The notes under the pieces: generated by a model
Databases searched by the model: none
What the model was told of the DNA's origin: nothing
Seen by the model: only the letters and a program-made list of their open reading frames with translations
Source: Roseomonas gilardii subsp. gilardii
Lineage (GTDB): Bacteria > Pseudomonadota > Alphaproteobacteria > Acetobacterales > Acetobacteraceae
Direction of reading: 5' to 3'
Assembly (NCBI RefSeq): GCF_023078375.1
Contig: NZ_CP095554.1
Span: 4,022,501 to 4,086,500 of the forward strand
Length of the DNA stretch: 64,000 nucleotides
Program-made: the position numbers and the translations under genes
Shown here: one piece after another, positions 1 to 9,317 of the stretch
How the letters are laid out: each line of letters opens with the position of its first letter
Position numbering within the stretch: the first letter of the stretch is position 1

Positions 1-505
1 GACCTCTTCCTCACCCTGAACGAACGCGCCGAGCTGCCGCATGAGGATCTCGTCGCCCGCCTCGCCGAGAATCCCGAGCTCGACCCGCTGGAAGAGCTCG
101 ACACCATCATGGCCACCACCAAGCGGCAGTTCGAGCAGGACGAGCGCCGCCGCCGCCTCCTCACCATCTTCTACCAGCGCTGCGAATACGTGGACGAGAT
201 GGCCCCCGCCCTGCACCGCCTGCAAAGGGCGGACGAGGAACTGCGCGCCAAGTTCCGCGAGCTCCTGCACCTCGCCGCCACGCGCTACCCCCTCGCCCCC
301 CTGGACCCCGGACACCGCCGCCGACGCCCTCTTCGTACAGATCCGGGGCATGATGCAGCTCTGGCTGCGCGAGCCCCAGGTCTACCGCCTGAGCGAGGAA
401 GGGCTGCATCTGGCGCGGGCCTTGCTGGCCTCCTTCCGAGCCAAATCCCTGAAAACAGGCAAAAATCCTGAAGATTCCGAGGGTCCCTCCACGCCGCCCG
501 GCTGA
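1..505 (+). pseudogene. TetR/AcrR-family repressor, C-terminal part, frameshifted
   Basis: The coding region is open at the window edge, so the DNA-binding N-terminus is missing. Frame 1 carries an AcrR-type ligand-binding C-domain, with an LLTIFYQRCEYVDEM segment matching the AcrR IFHKCEF region. The match continues in frame 2 (MMQLWLREPQVYRLSEEG, comparable to AcrR WL..P..FDL). The switch needs one C removed from either the run at 296-301 or the one at 306-309. Members of this family repress adjacent multidrug pumps, and the EmrAB-OprM-like operon starts 149 bases downstream on the same strand, so repression of that operon is the natural inference. The shift may be a sequencing error rather than true decay. 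Confidence 0.75.
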
Positions 506-653
506 GAAGGACGGCATCGGTTAACGGCCCGGCCATGAAACTCAACGAAGAGTGTCTAGCATACATTCTCGTCAGTACGTAATTCCGCAGCGCACCACCG
601 CCCCCTCCGTGGCCGGAATCGGGCGCGCATGGATCTGAGCAACGAGGTACTTC

Positions 654-1913
654 GTGGTTGACCGGCACCAGGATGACACGCATCCCCTCACGCATCCGGC
701 CGACCCCCAGCATGTCCGGGCCAGCCACGCGGAAGAGCCCACCCGCGGCCGCGCCCGCATCCGGCGGGACCGCGCGGATGACGCCGGCAACGGCAGGCCG
801 GAAGGCGATGGGGAACACGGGAATCCGCCGCCGGACAAGGACAGCGGAAACGGCAAGGGCAAGGACGACCGGGAGCGGAAGACCAACCGCCTGCCGCTGA
901 TCATCGGCGCCATCCTGCTCGTCATCGCCATCGTGGGCGGCGGCTGGTACTGGTGGACGACGCGCAACCTCGCCTCCACCGACGATGCCTATACCGAGGG
1001 CCGCGCCATCTCCATCGCCCCCCAGGTCTCGGGCTATGTCACCGAGCTGCGCGTCCGGGACAACCAGTTCGTCCATGCCGGCGACGTGATCCTGCGCATC
1101 GACCCGCGCGACTATATCGCCCGCCGCGACCAGGCCGCCGCCAACCTGGAACTCGCCGAGGCCCAGCTCCACAGCGCCGAGATCGACCTGGAGATCGCCC
1201 GCACCCGCTTCCCGGCGGAACAAAAGAGCGCCGAGGCCCAGCTCGCCGCCGCCCGCGCCAGCCAGACCCAGGCGCAGTCGGACTACCGCCGCCAGCGCGC
1301 GGTGGACCCGCGCGCCACCACCCAGACCAGCATCGACACCGCCACCGCCACGCTGCAATCCGCCACCGCCCAGGTGAACCAGGCGCAGGCGCAGTTGCAG
1401 ATCGCCAGCCTGGCGCAGCAGAACATCGACCAGGCCGAGGCCGCCGTCCGGCAGCGCCAGGCCCAGCTCGCGGAAGCCAGGGCCAATCTCGCCCAGGCCG
1501 AGGTGAACCTCTCCTACACCGAGATCCGCGCCCCGCAGGACGGCCACGTCACCCGCCGCAACGTGGAACAGGGCGGCTTCCTGCAACAGGGACAGACCAT
1601 CATGTCCCTGGTCACGCCCGAGCTCTGGGTCGTCGCCAACTTCAAGGAGAACCAGCTCGACCGCATGCGCCCCGGCCAGCGCGTGACGATCGAGGTGGAC
1701 GCTTTCCCGAACCTGGAGCTGCACGGCCACATCGACAGCGTCCAGATGGGCAGCGGTGCCCGCTTCAGCACCTTCCCGGCCGAGAACGCCACCGGCAACT
1801 TCGTGAAGATCGTCCGCCGCGTGCCGGTGAAGATCGTCATCGACAGCGGCCTGCCCGCCGACATGCCCATGCCCCTCGGCCTTTCCGTCGTCCCCACGGT
1901 GACGCTGGAATGA
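654..1913 (+). CDS. emrA: EmrA-like HlyD-family membrane fusion protein of MFS efflux pump
   Basis: This is the periplasmic adaptor of a tripartite drug efflux system. The 419-residue product has a hydrophilic charged N-terminus of about 80 residues and one membrane anchor (LPLIIGAILLVIAIVGGG, about residues 83-103). A barrel-sandwich half follows (SIAPQVSGYVTELRVRDNQ), then a long Gln/Ala-rich coiled-coil hairpin and the second lipoyl half (APQDGHVTRR, VVANFKENQL). The start is GTG with a GAGG Shine-Dalgarno six bases upstream. It lies 40 bases before the MFS pump and, with it and the outer-membrane factor, forms one operon, probably under the TetR/AcrR-type regulator just upstream. The substrate cannot be read from sequence. 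Confidence 0.9.
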   Translation: MVDRHQDDTHPLTHPADPQHVRASHAEEPTRGRARIRRDRADDAGNGRPEGDGEHGNPPPDKDSGNGKGKDDRERKTNRLPLIIGAILLVIAIVGGGWYWWTTRNLASTDDAYTEGRAISIAPQVSGYVTELRVRDNQFVHAGDVILRIDPRDYIARRDQAAANLELAEAQLHSAEIDLEIARTRFPAEQKSAEAQLAAARASQTQAQSDYRRQRAVDPRATTQTSIDTATATLQSATAQVNQAQAQLQIASLAQQNIDQAEAAVRQRQAQLAEARANLAQAEVNLSYTEIRAPQDGHVTRRNVEQGGFLQQGQTIMSLVTPELWVVANFKENQLDRMRPGQRVTIEVDAFPNLELHGHIDSVQMGSGARFSTFPAENATGNFVKIVRRVPVKIVIDSGLPADMPMPLGLSVVPTVTLE

Positions 1914-1953
1914 CCCGCGCCGGGACAGGCGCGCCGGAAAGGAACGGCCGGCC

Positions 1954-3537
1954 ATGAGCGGCGGCGCGGCGCAATCCGGCGACGACTGGAAGCCCAGCTA
2001 CAATCCCTGGCTGGTGACGCTGGTCGTCACCATGGGCGCCTTCATGGAGGTGCTCGACACCACCATCGTCAACGTCTCCCTGCCGCATATCGCCGGCAGC
2101 ATGTCCGTCTCCAACGACGAGAGCACCTGGGCGCTCACCACCTATCTCGTCGCCAACGGCATCGTGCTCACCATCTCCGGCTATCTCAGCCGCTGGCTGG
2201 GGCGGAAGCGCTACTTCACCATCTGCCTCGCCGCCTTCACCGTCGCCTCGCTCGCCTGCGGCATCTCGCAGGAATTCTGGCAGCTCCTCGTCTTCCGCGC
2301 GCTGCAGGGCTTCTTCGGCGGCGGCCTGCAGCCGACGCAGCAGGCCATCATCCTCGACACCTTCCCGCCGGAAAAGCGCGGCACCGCCTTCGCCGTCACC
2401 GCGCTGGCCATCATCGTCGCGCCCATCCTGGGCCCCGTCGTCGGCGGCTACCTCACCGACACCTATTCCTGGCACTGGATCTTCCTGATCAACGTGCCCA
2501 TCGGCCTCGCCGCCGTCTTCGGCGTGCTCACGGTGGTGGAGGACCCGCCGCATGTGCAGGAGGAGCGAAAGACCACCCCGCGCTTCGACTTCATCGGCCT
2601 CGGCTTCATCGTGCTCGCCCTGGGCGGCCTGGAACTCGCCATGGACCGCGGCGAGAACTACGACTGGCTCGATTCCAGCTTCATCCGGATCTCGGCGCTG
2701 GCCGCCATCACCGGCTGGGTCGGCGGCACCTACTGGTTCGCCTATGCCAAGCGCCCGATGGTGAACCTGCGCGTCTTCCGCGACCGCAACTTCACCCTGG
2801 GCTGCATCCTGATCTCGGTGATGGGCTTCGCCCTCTACGGCAGCGCGGTGATGATCCCACAGCTCGCGCAGCAGCAACTCGGCTACACCGCCACCTGGTC
2901 CGGCCTCGTCCTCGCGCCCGGCGCCGTGCTGCTGGTGATGCTGATCCCCGTCTCCGGCCGGCTGATGGGCTTCATCCCGGCCAAGTGGCTCATCGCCTTC
3001 GGCGGCCTCTGCCTCGCCACCTCCTTCTGGTACTCCAGCCACCTCACCCCGGACCTCAGCTTCCGCGCCCTGGTCATCATCCGCGCCTCGCAGACCGTCG
3101 GCCTCGCCTTCCTCTTCGTGCCGATCAGCACCATCGCCTATGCCACTCTGCCGCGCGAGCTGAACGGCGACGCCACCGCCCTCTTCTCCATGTTCCGCAA
3201 CGTGCTGGGCTCCACCGGCATCTCGGTCTCCACCGCGCTGATCACCGATCACCAGCAGATCCGCCAGGCGCATCTGGTCCAGTACCTGACGCCACTCCAC
3301 GAGCCCTACAACACCACCCTGCAGCAGGTGCAGGGCGCGATGATCAGCCACGGCGTCTCCGCCGCCGGCGCCGCGCAACAGGCGGAGCTCTGGATGTACC
3401 AGCAGCTCCAGACCCAGACCGCAATCCTCGCCTATTCCGACGTCTTCATCATCACCGCCGCCATCGCCGCCTGCATCATCCCCTTCGCCCTGATGCTGTC
3501 GGGCGTGAAGGTGCAGGGCGGCGGCGGAGCCCACTGA
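1954..3537 (+). CDS. emrB: EmrB/QacA-type MFS multidrug transporter (DHA2 family)
   Basis: Inner-membrane proton-coupled drug exporter of the 14-helix DHA2 family. The product has 527 residues, the usual length. The first helix contains the family motif MEVLDTTIVNVSLPHIAG. The antiporter motif C region is visible as APILGPVVGGYLTD, and the loop 2-3 motif as GYLSRWLGRKRYF. It should work with the adaptor encoded 40 bases upstream and the outer-membrane channel encoded 5 bases downstream to expel toxic compounds across both membranes. The ATG start fits the alignment of the first helix. Substrate range is unknown. Confidence 0.92.
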   Translation: MSGGAAQSGDDWKPSYNPWLVTLVVTMGAFMEVLDTTIVNVSLPHIAGSMSVSNDESTWALTTYLVANGIVLTISGYLSRWLGRKRYFTICLAAFTVASLACGISQEFWQLLVFRALQGFFGGGLQPTQQAIILDTFPPEKRGTAFAVTALAIIVAPILGPVVGGYLTDTYSWHWIFLINVPIGLAAVFGVLTVVEDPPHVQEERKTTPRFDFIGLGFIVLALGGLELAMDRGENYDWLDSSFIRISALAAITGWVGGTYWFAYAKRPMVNLRVFRDRNFTLGCILISVMGFALYGSAVMIPQLAQQQLGYTATWSGLVLAPGAVLLVMLIPVSGRLMGFIPAKWLIAFGGLCLATSFWYSSHLTPDLSFRALVIIRASQTVGLAFLFVPISTIAYATLPRELNGDATALFSMFRNVLGSTGISVSTALITDHQQIRQAHLVQYLTPLHEPYNTTLQQVQGAMISHGVSAAGAAQQAELWMYQQLQTQTAILAYSDVFIITAAIAACIIPFALMLSGVKVQGGGGAH

Positions 3538-3542
3538 GCCCC

Positions 3543-5231
3543 ATGCATCCCACACGCCATTCCCATCCCGCCCCGCGGCCGCCGGCCCGCCGCATCGCGG
3601 CCCCGCTCGCCCTCCCGATCGTCCTCCCGCTGGCGCTCTCGCTCCTCGCCGGCTGCACCGTGGGCCCGGACTTCACCCCGCCCAAACCCGAGACGCCGCA
3701 GAGCTGGAACGACACCGCCCGCGCCCCCAGCCAGGCCGTCACCCTCCGCGCCGACCCCGACCCGCACTGGTGGACCGGCTTCAACGACCCCATCCTCACC
3801 TCGCTCGTGGAACGCGCCGTCAGCGGCAACCTCGACCTGCAGCAGGCCGTGCTGCGCGTCGTCCAGGCCCGCCAGAACGAGGCCGCCGCCCGCGCCGCCG
3901 GCCTGCCCAGCCTGAACGGCACCGGCAGCTACACGCGCCAGCAGCTCGGCCTGCAGGGCACCGTGCGCCGCAGCGGCCTGGCCGGGCGCCTCGACAGCCT
4001 GGGTGGCGAGGCCGCCTCCGCCGGCGATGCCCTGATCGACAAGCTGACCAGCCCGATCGACCTCTTCCAGTCGGGCTTCGACGCCTCCTGGGAGCTCGAC
4101 CTCTTCGGCCGCGTCCGCCGCTCCGTGGAACAGAGCCAGGCCCAGACCCAGGCACAGGCCGAGGCGGTCAACGACGCCCTCGTCACCCTCCAGGCCGAGG
4201 TGGTCCAGGCCTATGCCGGCCTGCGCGGCGCCCAGGCCCTCGCCCAGTCGCAGCGCGAGAACGTCCAGACCGCCCAGGACATCCTGGACCTGACCCAGCG
4301 CCAGCGCCGCCAGGGCCTCGTCACCGAGCTGGACGTGGAGAACCAGCGCACCCAGCTCCTCACCCTCCGCGCCCAGCTCCCGACCTACGAGAAGCAGGTC
4401 CGCCAGGCGATGAACCGCCTTGCCATCCTGACCGGCCAGCCCCCCGGCACCCTGGATGCGGAGCTGGAGGTGGCCCGTCCCATCCCGCCCACGCCACCCG
4501 CCGTGCCGCTCGGCCTGCCCGCCTCCCTGGCCCGCCGCCGCCCCGACATCCGGCAGGCCGAGGCCCGGCTGCACGCGGCCACCGCCGGCGTCGGCGTCGC
4601 GGTGGCGAATTTCTATCCGGACATCTCACTGACCGGCAGCCTGGGCACGCGGGGGCTGGAGGCCAGCTCCCTGACCAACTGGTCGAACCACTTCTATTCC
4701 TTCGGCCCCAGCATCTCCCTGCCGATCTTCCAGGGCGGCCGCCTCACCGCCAATCTCCGCACCGCCCGCGCGCAGCAGGCCGAGGCCGCGCTCGCCTATC
4801 GCGGCACCGTGCTGAACGCCCTGGGAGAGGTCGAGGACAGCCTCGTCGCCTACCGCACCGACCGCGCCCAGCTCGAAAGCCTCGACCAGTCGGTCCGCTC
4901 CGCCGAAACGGCCCTCTCCCTCGCCCGCAGCCGCTACAACAGCGGCCTTTCCAACTTCATCGACGTGCTCGACGCCCAGCGCAGCCTCGTCCAGGCCCGG
5001 CAGCAGCGCCTCCAGGCCACGCTCTCCCTGACCTCGGACCTCGTCTCGCTCTACAAGGCCCTGGGCGGCGGCTGGCAGGATGTCACCCCACCGCAGGTGG
5101 CCTCCATCCCCCCGCCGCCCTCCGCCGGCGGGGCCCCCTCCACCCCCATCGAATCCCTCTCGCCCGACAGCCTCGCCGGCATCGACAAGCCGGGCACCAT
5201 CGTCCCCCTCGCCCCCGCCACCGGCCGCTAG
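3543..5231 (+). CDS. NodT/OprM-family outer-membrane efflux lipoprotein
   Basis: Outer-membrane channel of the tripartite pump. The 562-residue product starts with a basic, Pro-rich N-terminus and a hydrophobic stretch ending in the lipobox LLAGC (Cys38), followed by the family signature TVGPDFTPP. Two OEP repeats follow, with alpha-hairpin segments rich in Gln and Ala and the conserved SFGPSISLPIFQGG region. The chosen ATG lies 5 bases after the emrB stop, so the genes are probably translationally coupled. A longer in-frame opening upstream overlaps emrB and is not coding. The Pro-rich C-terminal tail of about 50 residues is longer than usual. Confidence 0.9.
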   Translation: MHPTRHSHPAPRPPARRIAAPLALPIVLPLALSLLAGCTVGPDFTPPKPETPQSWNDTARAPSQAVTLRADPDPHWWTGFNDPILTSLVERAVSGNLDLQQAVLRVVQARQNEAAARAAGLPSLNGTGSYTRQQLGLQGTVRRSGLAGRLDSLGGEAASAGDALIDKLTSPIDLFQSGFDASWELDLFGRVRRSVEQSQAQTQAQAEAVNDALVTLQAEVVQAYAGLRGAQALAQSQRENVQTAQDILDLTQRQRRQGLVTELDVENQRTQLLTLRAQLPTYEKQVRQAMNRLAILTGQPPGTLDAELEVARPIPPTPPAVPLGLPASLARRRPDIRQAEARLHAATAGVGVAVANFYPDISLTGSLGTRGLEASSLTNWSNHFYSFGPSISLPIFQGGRLTANLRTARAQQAEAALAYRGTVLNALGEVEDSLVAYRTDRAQLESLDQSVRSAETALSLARSRYNSGLSNFIDVLDAQRSLVQARQQRLQATLSLTSDLVSLYKALGGGWQDVTPPQVASIPPPPSAGGAPSTPIESLSPDSLAGIDKPGTIVPLAPATGR

Positions 5232-5282
5232 CCCCCCCGGGGGGCATGGGCACAGGATGTGTCCCCGGCGGAGCGGGCGCCC

Positions 5283-5307
5283 GGGCGAAAGACAGCGCCT
5301 TTCGCCC
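5283..5307. terminator. Inverted repeat between convergent efflux operon and MFS gene
   Basis: A perfect 9-bp stem (GGGCGAAAG at 5283-5291, complement at 5299-5307) with a 7-base loop sits between the convergent oprM-like and ACS transporter genes. A C6/G6 hairpin lies directly after the oprM-like stop at 5231-5245. There is no clear U tract. The position suggests bidirectional termination. Confidence 0.45.
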
Positions 5308-5345
5308 GCGGCAAAGTGGCGGCGGCGGAACCTCCGCCACCCGGA

Positions 5346-6647
5346 TCAGACCCGCGCCCCGGCCAGCCTTTCCGCCTTGCCCTTCGGCAGCATCAGATGG
5401 ACCACCCCCACGGCCACCACATAGACCCCGGCGGCCACGAAGAAGACCAGCGTGTAGTTGTTGTTCGTGGCGTCCAGCACATGCCCCACGACCACGGCCG
5501 AGAAGCCGCCGAGGATCGAGCTGATGCAGCCGCCCAGACCCACCGCCCCGGCCACCGCCTCCTTCGGCATGGTGTCCGAGACGAGCGTGAAGAGATTGGC
5601 CGAGAAGCCCTGATGCGCCGCCATCGCCAGGCCGATCAGCAGCACCGCCACCCAGATCTGCTCCGTCATCGGCGCCAGGAAGACCGGCACGGTGCAGAGC
5701 GCGCAGGCCAGCAGCGCCAGCTTGCGCGCCGTGAAGACGCCGAAGCCCGAGCGCATCAGCCGCCCCGACAGCCAGCCGCCGCCGATCGAGCCCACATCCG
5801 TCATCAGGTAGATCACGACCAGCGGCAGGCCGAGCGCCATCAGGTTCACGTGGAACTTCGAGAACAGGAAGCTCGGCACCCAGTTGTTGTAGAACCACCA
5901 GACCGGGTTGGTCAGGATCGCCCCCAGCAGATAGACCCAGGTGCCGGAATAGCGCAGCAGGTGCGACCAGGGCACGTTCCGCGACGGCGGCGCCACCTCG
6001 TTGTCGCTCTGGATATAGCGCAGCTCCGCCGGGTTCACCCGCGGATGCTCCTCCGGCGCCCGGTAGGTCGCCAGCCACACCACGACCCAGACGATGCCGA
6101 CCAGGCCGGTAAGGTAGAAGGCCGTCTGCCAGCCCCAATGCGTGGTGACGAAGGCCGCGATCAGCGGCGCCAGCAGCCCGCCGATATTGCTGCCCGAATT
6201 GAAGATGCCTGTGGCCAGAGCGCGGTCGCGCACCGGGAACCAGGTCGCCACCGACTTGATGCAGGTCGGGAAGTTGCCACCCTCGCCCAGACCCAGCACG
6301 ACGCGGGCCAGGATGAACCCGCTCACCGAGGTCACCAGCCCGTGCGAGGCCGAGGCCGCGGACCAGATCATGGCGGCGATCGCCAGCCCCCAGCGCACGC
6401 CCACCTTGTCGGTGAAGGCACCCATCCCCGCATAGCCGGCCGCATAGGCCATGCTGAAGGCGAAGACGATGTTGCCGTATTCGCTCTCGTTGAACTGCAG
6501 CTCACCCTGGATGGTCGGCTTCAGCACCGCCAGCAGGTTCCGGTCCATGTAGTTGATCGTCGTGATGACGAAAAGTAAACCGATAATGAACCATCTGTAA
6601 TTTCCGGCGGGCGCCATGCCCTGCCCAGGCTGTTTGCTGCCTAACAT
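5346..6647 (-). CDS. MFS transporter, anion:cation symporter (ACS) family
   Basis: Twelve-helix inner-membrane transporter of the ACS family, whose members import organic anions such as hexuronates, glucarate or phthalate with protons. The 433-residue product shows NYMDRNLLAVLKPTI in helix 1, GAFTDKVGVRWGL in loop 2-3 and RVVLGLGEGGNFPTCIK in helix 4, all typical of ExuT/GudP relatives. An in-frame ATG lies 18 codons upstream, but the chosen ATG has a GGAGGAA ribosome site 3 bases before it. The gene stands alone, without adjacent catabolic enzymes, so the substrate stays open. A promoter-like element and an operator-like palindrome lie upstream. Confidence 0.85.
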   Translation of the reverse strand: MLGSKQPGQGMAPAGNYRWFIIGLLFVITTINYMDRNLLAVLKPTIQGELQFNESEYGNIVFAFSMAYAAGYAGMGAFTDKVGVRWGLAIAAMIWSAASASHGLVTSVSGFILARVVLGLGEGGNFPTCIKSVATWFPVRDRALATGIFNSGSNIGGLLAPLIAAFVTTHWGWQTAFYLTGLVGIVWVVVWLATYRAPEEHPRVNPAELRYIQSDNEVAPPSRNVPWSHLLRYSGTWVYLLGAILTNPVWWFYNNWVPSFLFSKFHVNLMALGLPLVVIYLMTDVGSIGGGWLSGRLMRSGFGVFTARKLALLACALCTVPVFLAPMTEQIWVAVLLIGLAMAAHQGFSANLFTLVSDTMPKEAVAGAVGLGGCISSILGGFSAVVVGHVLDATNNNYTLVFFVAAGVYVVAVGVVHLMLPKGKAERLAGARV

Positions 6648-6733
6648 TTGTTCCTCCGGTGCGGCAATTTCCCCAGGCAGGAAAGCCTTCTTGCCGAGCA
6701 CTTGCCGTCTGCTTTCGTTCAGCGCCCGGACAG

Positions 6734-6767
6734 CGTCAAGCCTCTTTTGCTCTGTGATATGTCAGAG
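6734..6767 (-). promoter_or_regulatory. Putative promoter -35 and operator palindrome for ACS transporter
   Basis: On the minus strand TTGACG (6734-6739) could be a -35 element, with a weak -10 about 17 bases on and about 50 bases of leader before the ATG at 6647. Immediately upstream, 6750-6767 is an imperfect 18-bp palindrome (CTCTG ... CAGAG, 14 of 18 positions symmetric), a form common for dimeric regulators of sugar-acid genes. No regulator gene is adjacent. Confidence 0.3.
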
Positions 6768-7107
6768 GAGCCGCAAACGCCCCGCCCTGGCGAATGCCCT
6801 TTGCCATCCTGAGCCGCGTCCCGGCAAAACCCCACAACATCCACGATGAGGACAGGGGAGAGGGAAAAGCCGCCTGGAGTAACGTTCCGGTTCGTGCTCA
6901 ACTCAAACGAGAGAAAAAGCCGGAATTTCTCCCATCGCGCGCAAAACCACCACCAGCTCCAGTGGCCCCACCGACCACCCCCCGGTCCAGGCCTCGCTGC
7001 TCGATGCCCCGCTCACGGCGGAGCGGCCGCCAGCCGTCGTACCGGAGGGTCCGGAAGGTCACCGCCGCCGCCTGCGCCAGCGCTTCCTGCGCGGCGGCGC
7101 CGAGGCC

Positions 7108-7713
7108 ATGCCCGATTACGAGTTGCTGGAACTCCTGCTCTTCGCCGCCCTGCCGCGTGGCGACACCAAGCCCCTGGCCAAGGCCCTGCTCGCCCGCTTC
7201 GGCAGCTTCGCCCGCGCCATCACCGCCAGCGAGGCCGATCTGCGCGCCATCCCCGGCGTCGGCGATGCCGTGCTGGCTTCCCTGCGCCTCGCCCGCGCCG
7301 CCGCCCTGCGCCTGCTGGCCCAGGAAGCCCGCCAGGGACCCGTGCTGGACAACTGGCCCCGCCTCACCGCCTATCTCTCGGCCGCCCTGTCATGGGAGGA
7401 TGTGGAACAGTTCCGCATCCTCTTCCTCGACAGCCGCAACCGCCTCCTGGCCGACGAGGCCCAGGCGCGCGGCACGCTGGACCAGGCCCCGGCCTATCCG
7501 CGCGAGATCGTGCGCCGCGCCCTGGAACTCGGCGCCGCCTCGGTGATCCTGGTCCACAACCATCCGAGCGGCGACCCGACGCCATCCCGCGCCGACCTCG
7601 CCACCACCGGGGCGATCCGCGCCGCCGCCGCGGCCCTGGGCATCCTGGTCCACGACCACCTGATCGTCGGCCGTGGCCGCACCCTTTCCTTCCGTCAGGA
7701 GGGCCTGCTCTGA
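7108..7713 (+). CDS. radC: RadC/JAB-domain protein
   Basis: RadC-family protein with a helix-hairpin-helix part (residues 45-60, AIPGVGDAVLA) and a C-terminal MPN/JAB domain carrying the metal motif H150-x-H152-x10-D163 in VHNHPSGDPTPSRAD. The family's role is still debated; the name reflects an old repair assignment. The listed ATG is not the true N-terminus. RadC-like sequence (GHRRRLRQRFLRGGAEA) continues in frame upstream to at least 7045 and plausibly to 6934, yet this frame has no ATG, GTG or TTG before the TAA at 6880. Either a rare start (ATC 6934, ATT 6925, CTG 6997) is used or a base is wrong. Confidence 0.85.
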   Translation: MPDYELLELLLFAALPRGDTKPLAKALLARFGSFARAITASEADLRAIPGVGDAVLASLRLARAAALRLLAQEARQGPVLDNWPRLTAYLSAALSWEDVEQFRILFLDSRNRLLADEAQARGTLDQAPAYPREIVRRALELGAASVILVHNHPSGDPTPSRADLATTGAIRAAAAALGILVHDHLIVGRGRTLSFRQEGLL

Positions 7714-7752
7714 AAGCCCCCCTCGCCAGCCGGCGAGGGAAGCAGGCTGCCC

Positions 7753-8373
7753 TCAGCTTCGCGAGGACCCTCCGGCCCGCAGCGCCGTCCCGATCTCACG
7801 CGCGAAGCGCGGCGCATCCACCATGGCCGCACCCCCATCCGCCGCCATCGTCAGTTGCGTGCGCAGGAAACGCCCGGCCACCGTCCCGACGCAGAGATGC
7901 CGCTCGATCCGGGTACGCCCCAGCCGCCCTTCCAGCAGCGCGCAGCGCAGCGGCCCGCCATGGGCCAGCGGCACCTGGCTGCGCGACACCTCGCGGAAGC
8001 TGCGCCCGGTCACCCCGGCATCGATGGAGGTGGATTCCCGCACCAGCGACGCCAGTTCCGCCTCCACCGCCGCGCCGTTGATCGCCACCTGGCCCCGGTC
8101 ATAGAGCGTGACCTGCGCCGCCACGGTGCGCGAGGGCGTGGCATAATCCACCGTCCGCGCATCGGCGCCGAGCGCGGGGGAAGCCACCGCCCCGCCCCGC
8201 ATCATCCCCGCCGCCTCCGCCGGCAACCGCGCCAGCACCTCCGCCATGGCCGGGCGGGGGGAACCCGCCGCGACCGAATCCGGATCGCCTCCTCCGGGCT
8301 GGGCACAGGCCCCGGCCAGCAGCGCCAGCGCGAAGCCCCCCGCCCGCAGCACCCCCGGCAAGGCCCGGCTCAC
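7753..8373 (-). CDS. Putative lipoprotein coupled to TerC
   Basis: Protein of 206 residues that I do not recognise. The N-terminus has a hydrophobic stretch ending LLAGAC (Cys23), a suboptimal lipobox, followed by a small-residue linker. The rest is a mixed alpha/beta domain with a Cys pair (LRCALLEG, ERHLCVG). The GTG start overlaps the terC stop in a GTGA, so translation is probably coupled and the two products may act together at the envelope. An exported protein is likely; the function is unknown. Confidence 0.6.
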   Translation of the reverse strand: MSRALPGVLRAGGFALALLAGACAQPGGGDPDSVAAGSPRPAMAEVLARLPAEAAGMMRGGAVASPALGADARTVDYATPSRTVAAQVTLYDRGQVAINGAAVEAELASLVRESTSIDAGVTGRSFREVSRSQVPLAHGGPLRCALLEGRLGRTRIERHLCVGTVAGRFLRTQLTMAADGGAAMVDAPRFAREIGTALRAGGSSRS

Positions 8374-9005
8374 GAATGCCCCTCCGCCGGCAGGGGCAGC
8401 GGCAGTCCGAGGTTCAGAACGAGATTGGCCGTCACCAGGCCCTCCCACATCAATTGCAGACCGACATAGAGGATGAGGAACACACCCAGATAGGCGACCC
8501 AGCGCCAGCGATCGAGCAGCTTCGCCAGCAGCCCGCCCAGCACGCCCATCATGATAATGGAGATCAGCAACCCAACGACCAGCAGCGGCAGGTCGTTGCG
8601 CGCCACCGCCGCCACGGCCAGCACGTTGTCGAGGCTCATCGACACATCGGCCAGGATGATCTGCCACAGCGCCTGCCAGATGGTCTTCTCGGCGGCCTTG
8701 CCGTGGCCCTCCTCCTCCTCGTCCTTGCTGCGCAGTTCCCGCCAGAAGTTCCAGGCGATGTAGAGCAGCGCCGCGCCACCCAGCAGGTCGATCCACCACA
8801 GCGACAGCAGCAGCGTGGCGAAGACCGAGAAGACGATCCGCAGCACCGCCGCCGCGATGACACCGAACAGCACCGCCCTGGCGCGCTGATGCGCGGGCAA
8901 CCCCGCCGCCGCGAGGCCGATCACCACCGCGTTGTCGCCGGAAAGGATGATGTTGAGCCAGATGATCTCCAGCAGCCCGGGCAGCATCCCGGTCAGCGAT
9001 TCCAT
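8370..9005 (-). CDS. TerC-family integral membrane protein (YjbE type)
   Basis: The TerC family comprises membrane proteins implicated in metal ion efflux, manganese in several bacteria, and in tellurite resistance. The 211-residue product has about seven helices and the two acidic signatures of the family, SGDNAVVIG in the first helix and SMSLDNVLAV in the middle, separated by an acidic loop (KDEEEEGHG). A second TerC paralogue lies upstream on the same strand. The downstream lipoprotein overlaps by four bases. A metal-responsive leader was looked for and not found. Confidence 0.85.
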   Translation of the reverse strand: MESLTGMLPGLLEIIWLNIILSGDNAVVIGLAAAGLPAHQRARAVLFGVIAAAVLRIVFSVFATLLLSLWWIDLLGGAALLYIAWNFWRELRSKDEEEEGHGKAAEKTIWQALWQIILADVSMSLDNVLAVAAVARNDLPLLVVGLLISIIMMGVLGGLLAKLLDRWRWVAYLGVFLILYVGLQLMWEGLVTANLVLNLGLPLPLPAEGHS

Positions 9006-9317
9006 GTCCGCATTTCCTCACCGGACGCGTGCGGGATCCCTCCCGGCGAGGTGCAGCGCCCTTCCCAGATGACGGCGAAGCTAGACCGGTTCCATGCATC
9101 CTGGAATGCGCCCGGCGACGAAAAGCCGTACCGAATCAACGGGCAGGATCGCCTTTTCGGCGGCCTCCACGCCCGTTCCGCGCCGGGCGCTTCATCTTCG
9201 CCCCCATTCCGGCCCGTTTCCGCATGAACGGCCGGCAAGGATTTCGCCCGCCCCGGAACGGGAAAGGGCGGGATGCACCGGCATCCCGCCCCTCCGGAAA
9301 CCACCCCCGGCGACAGG

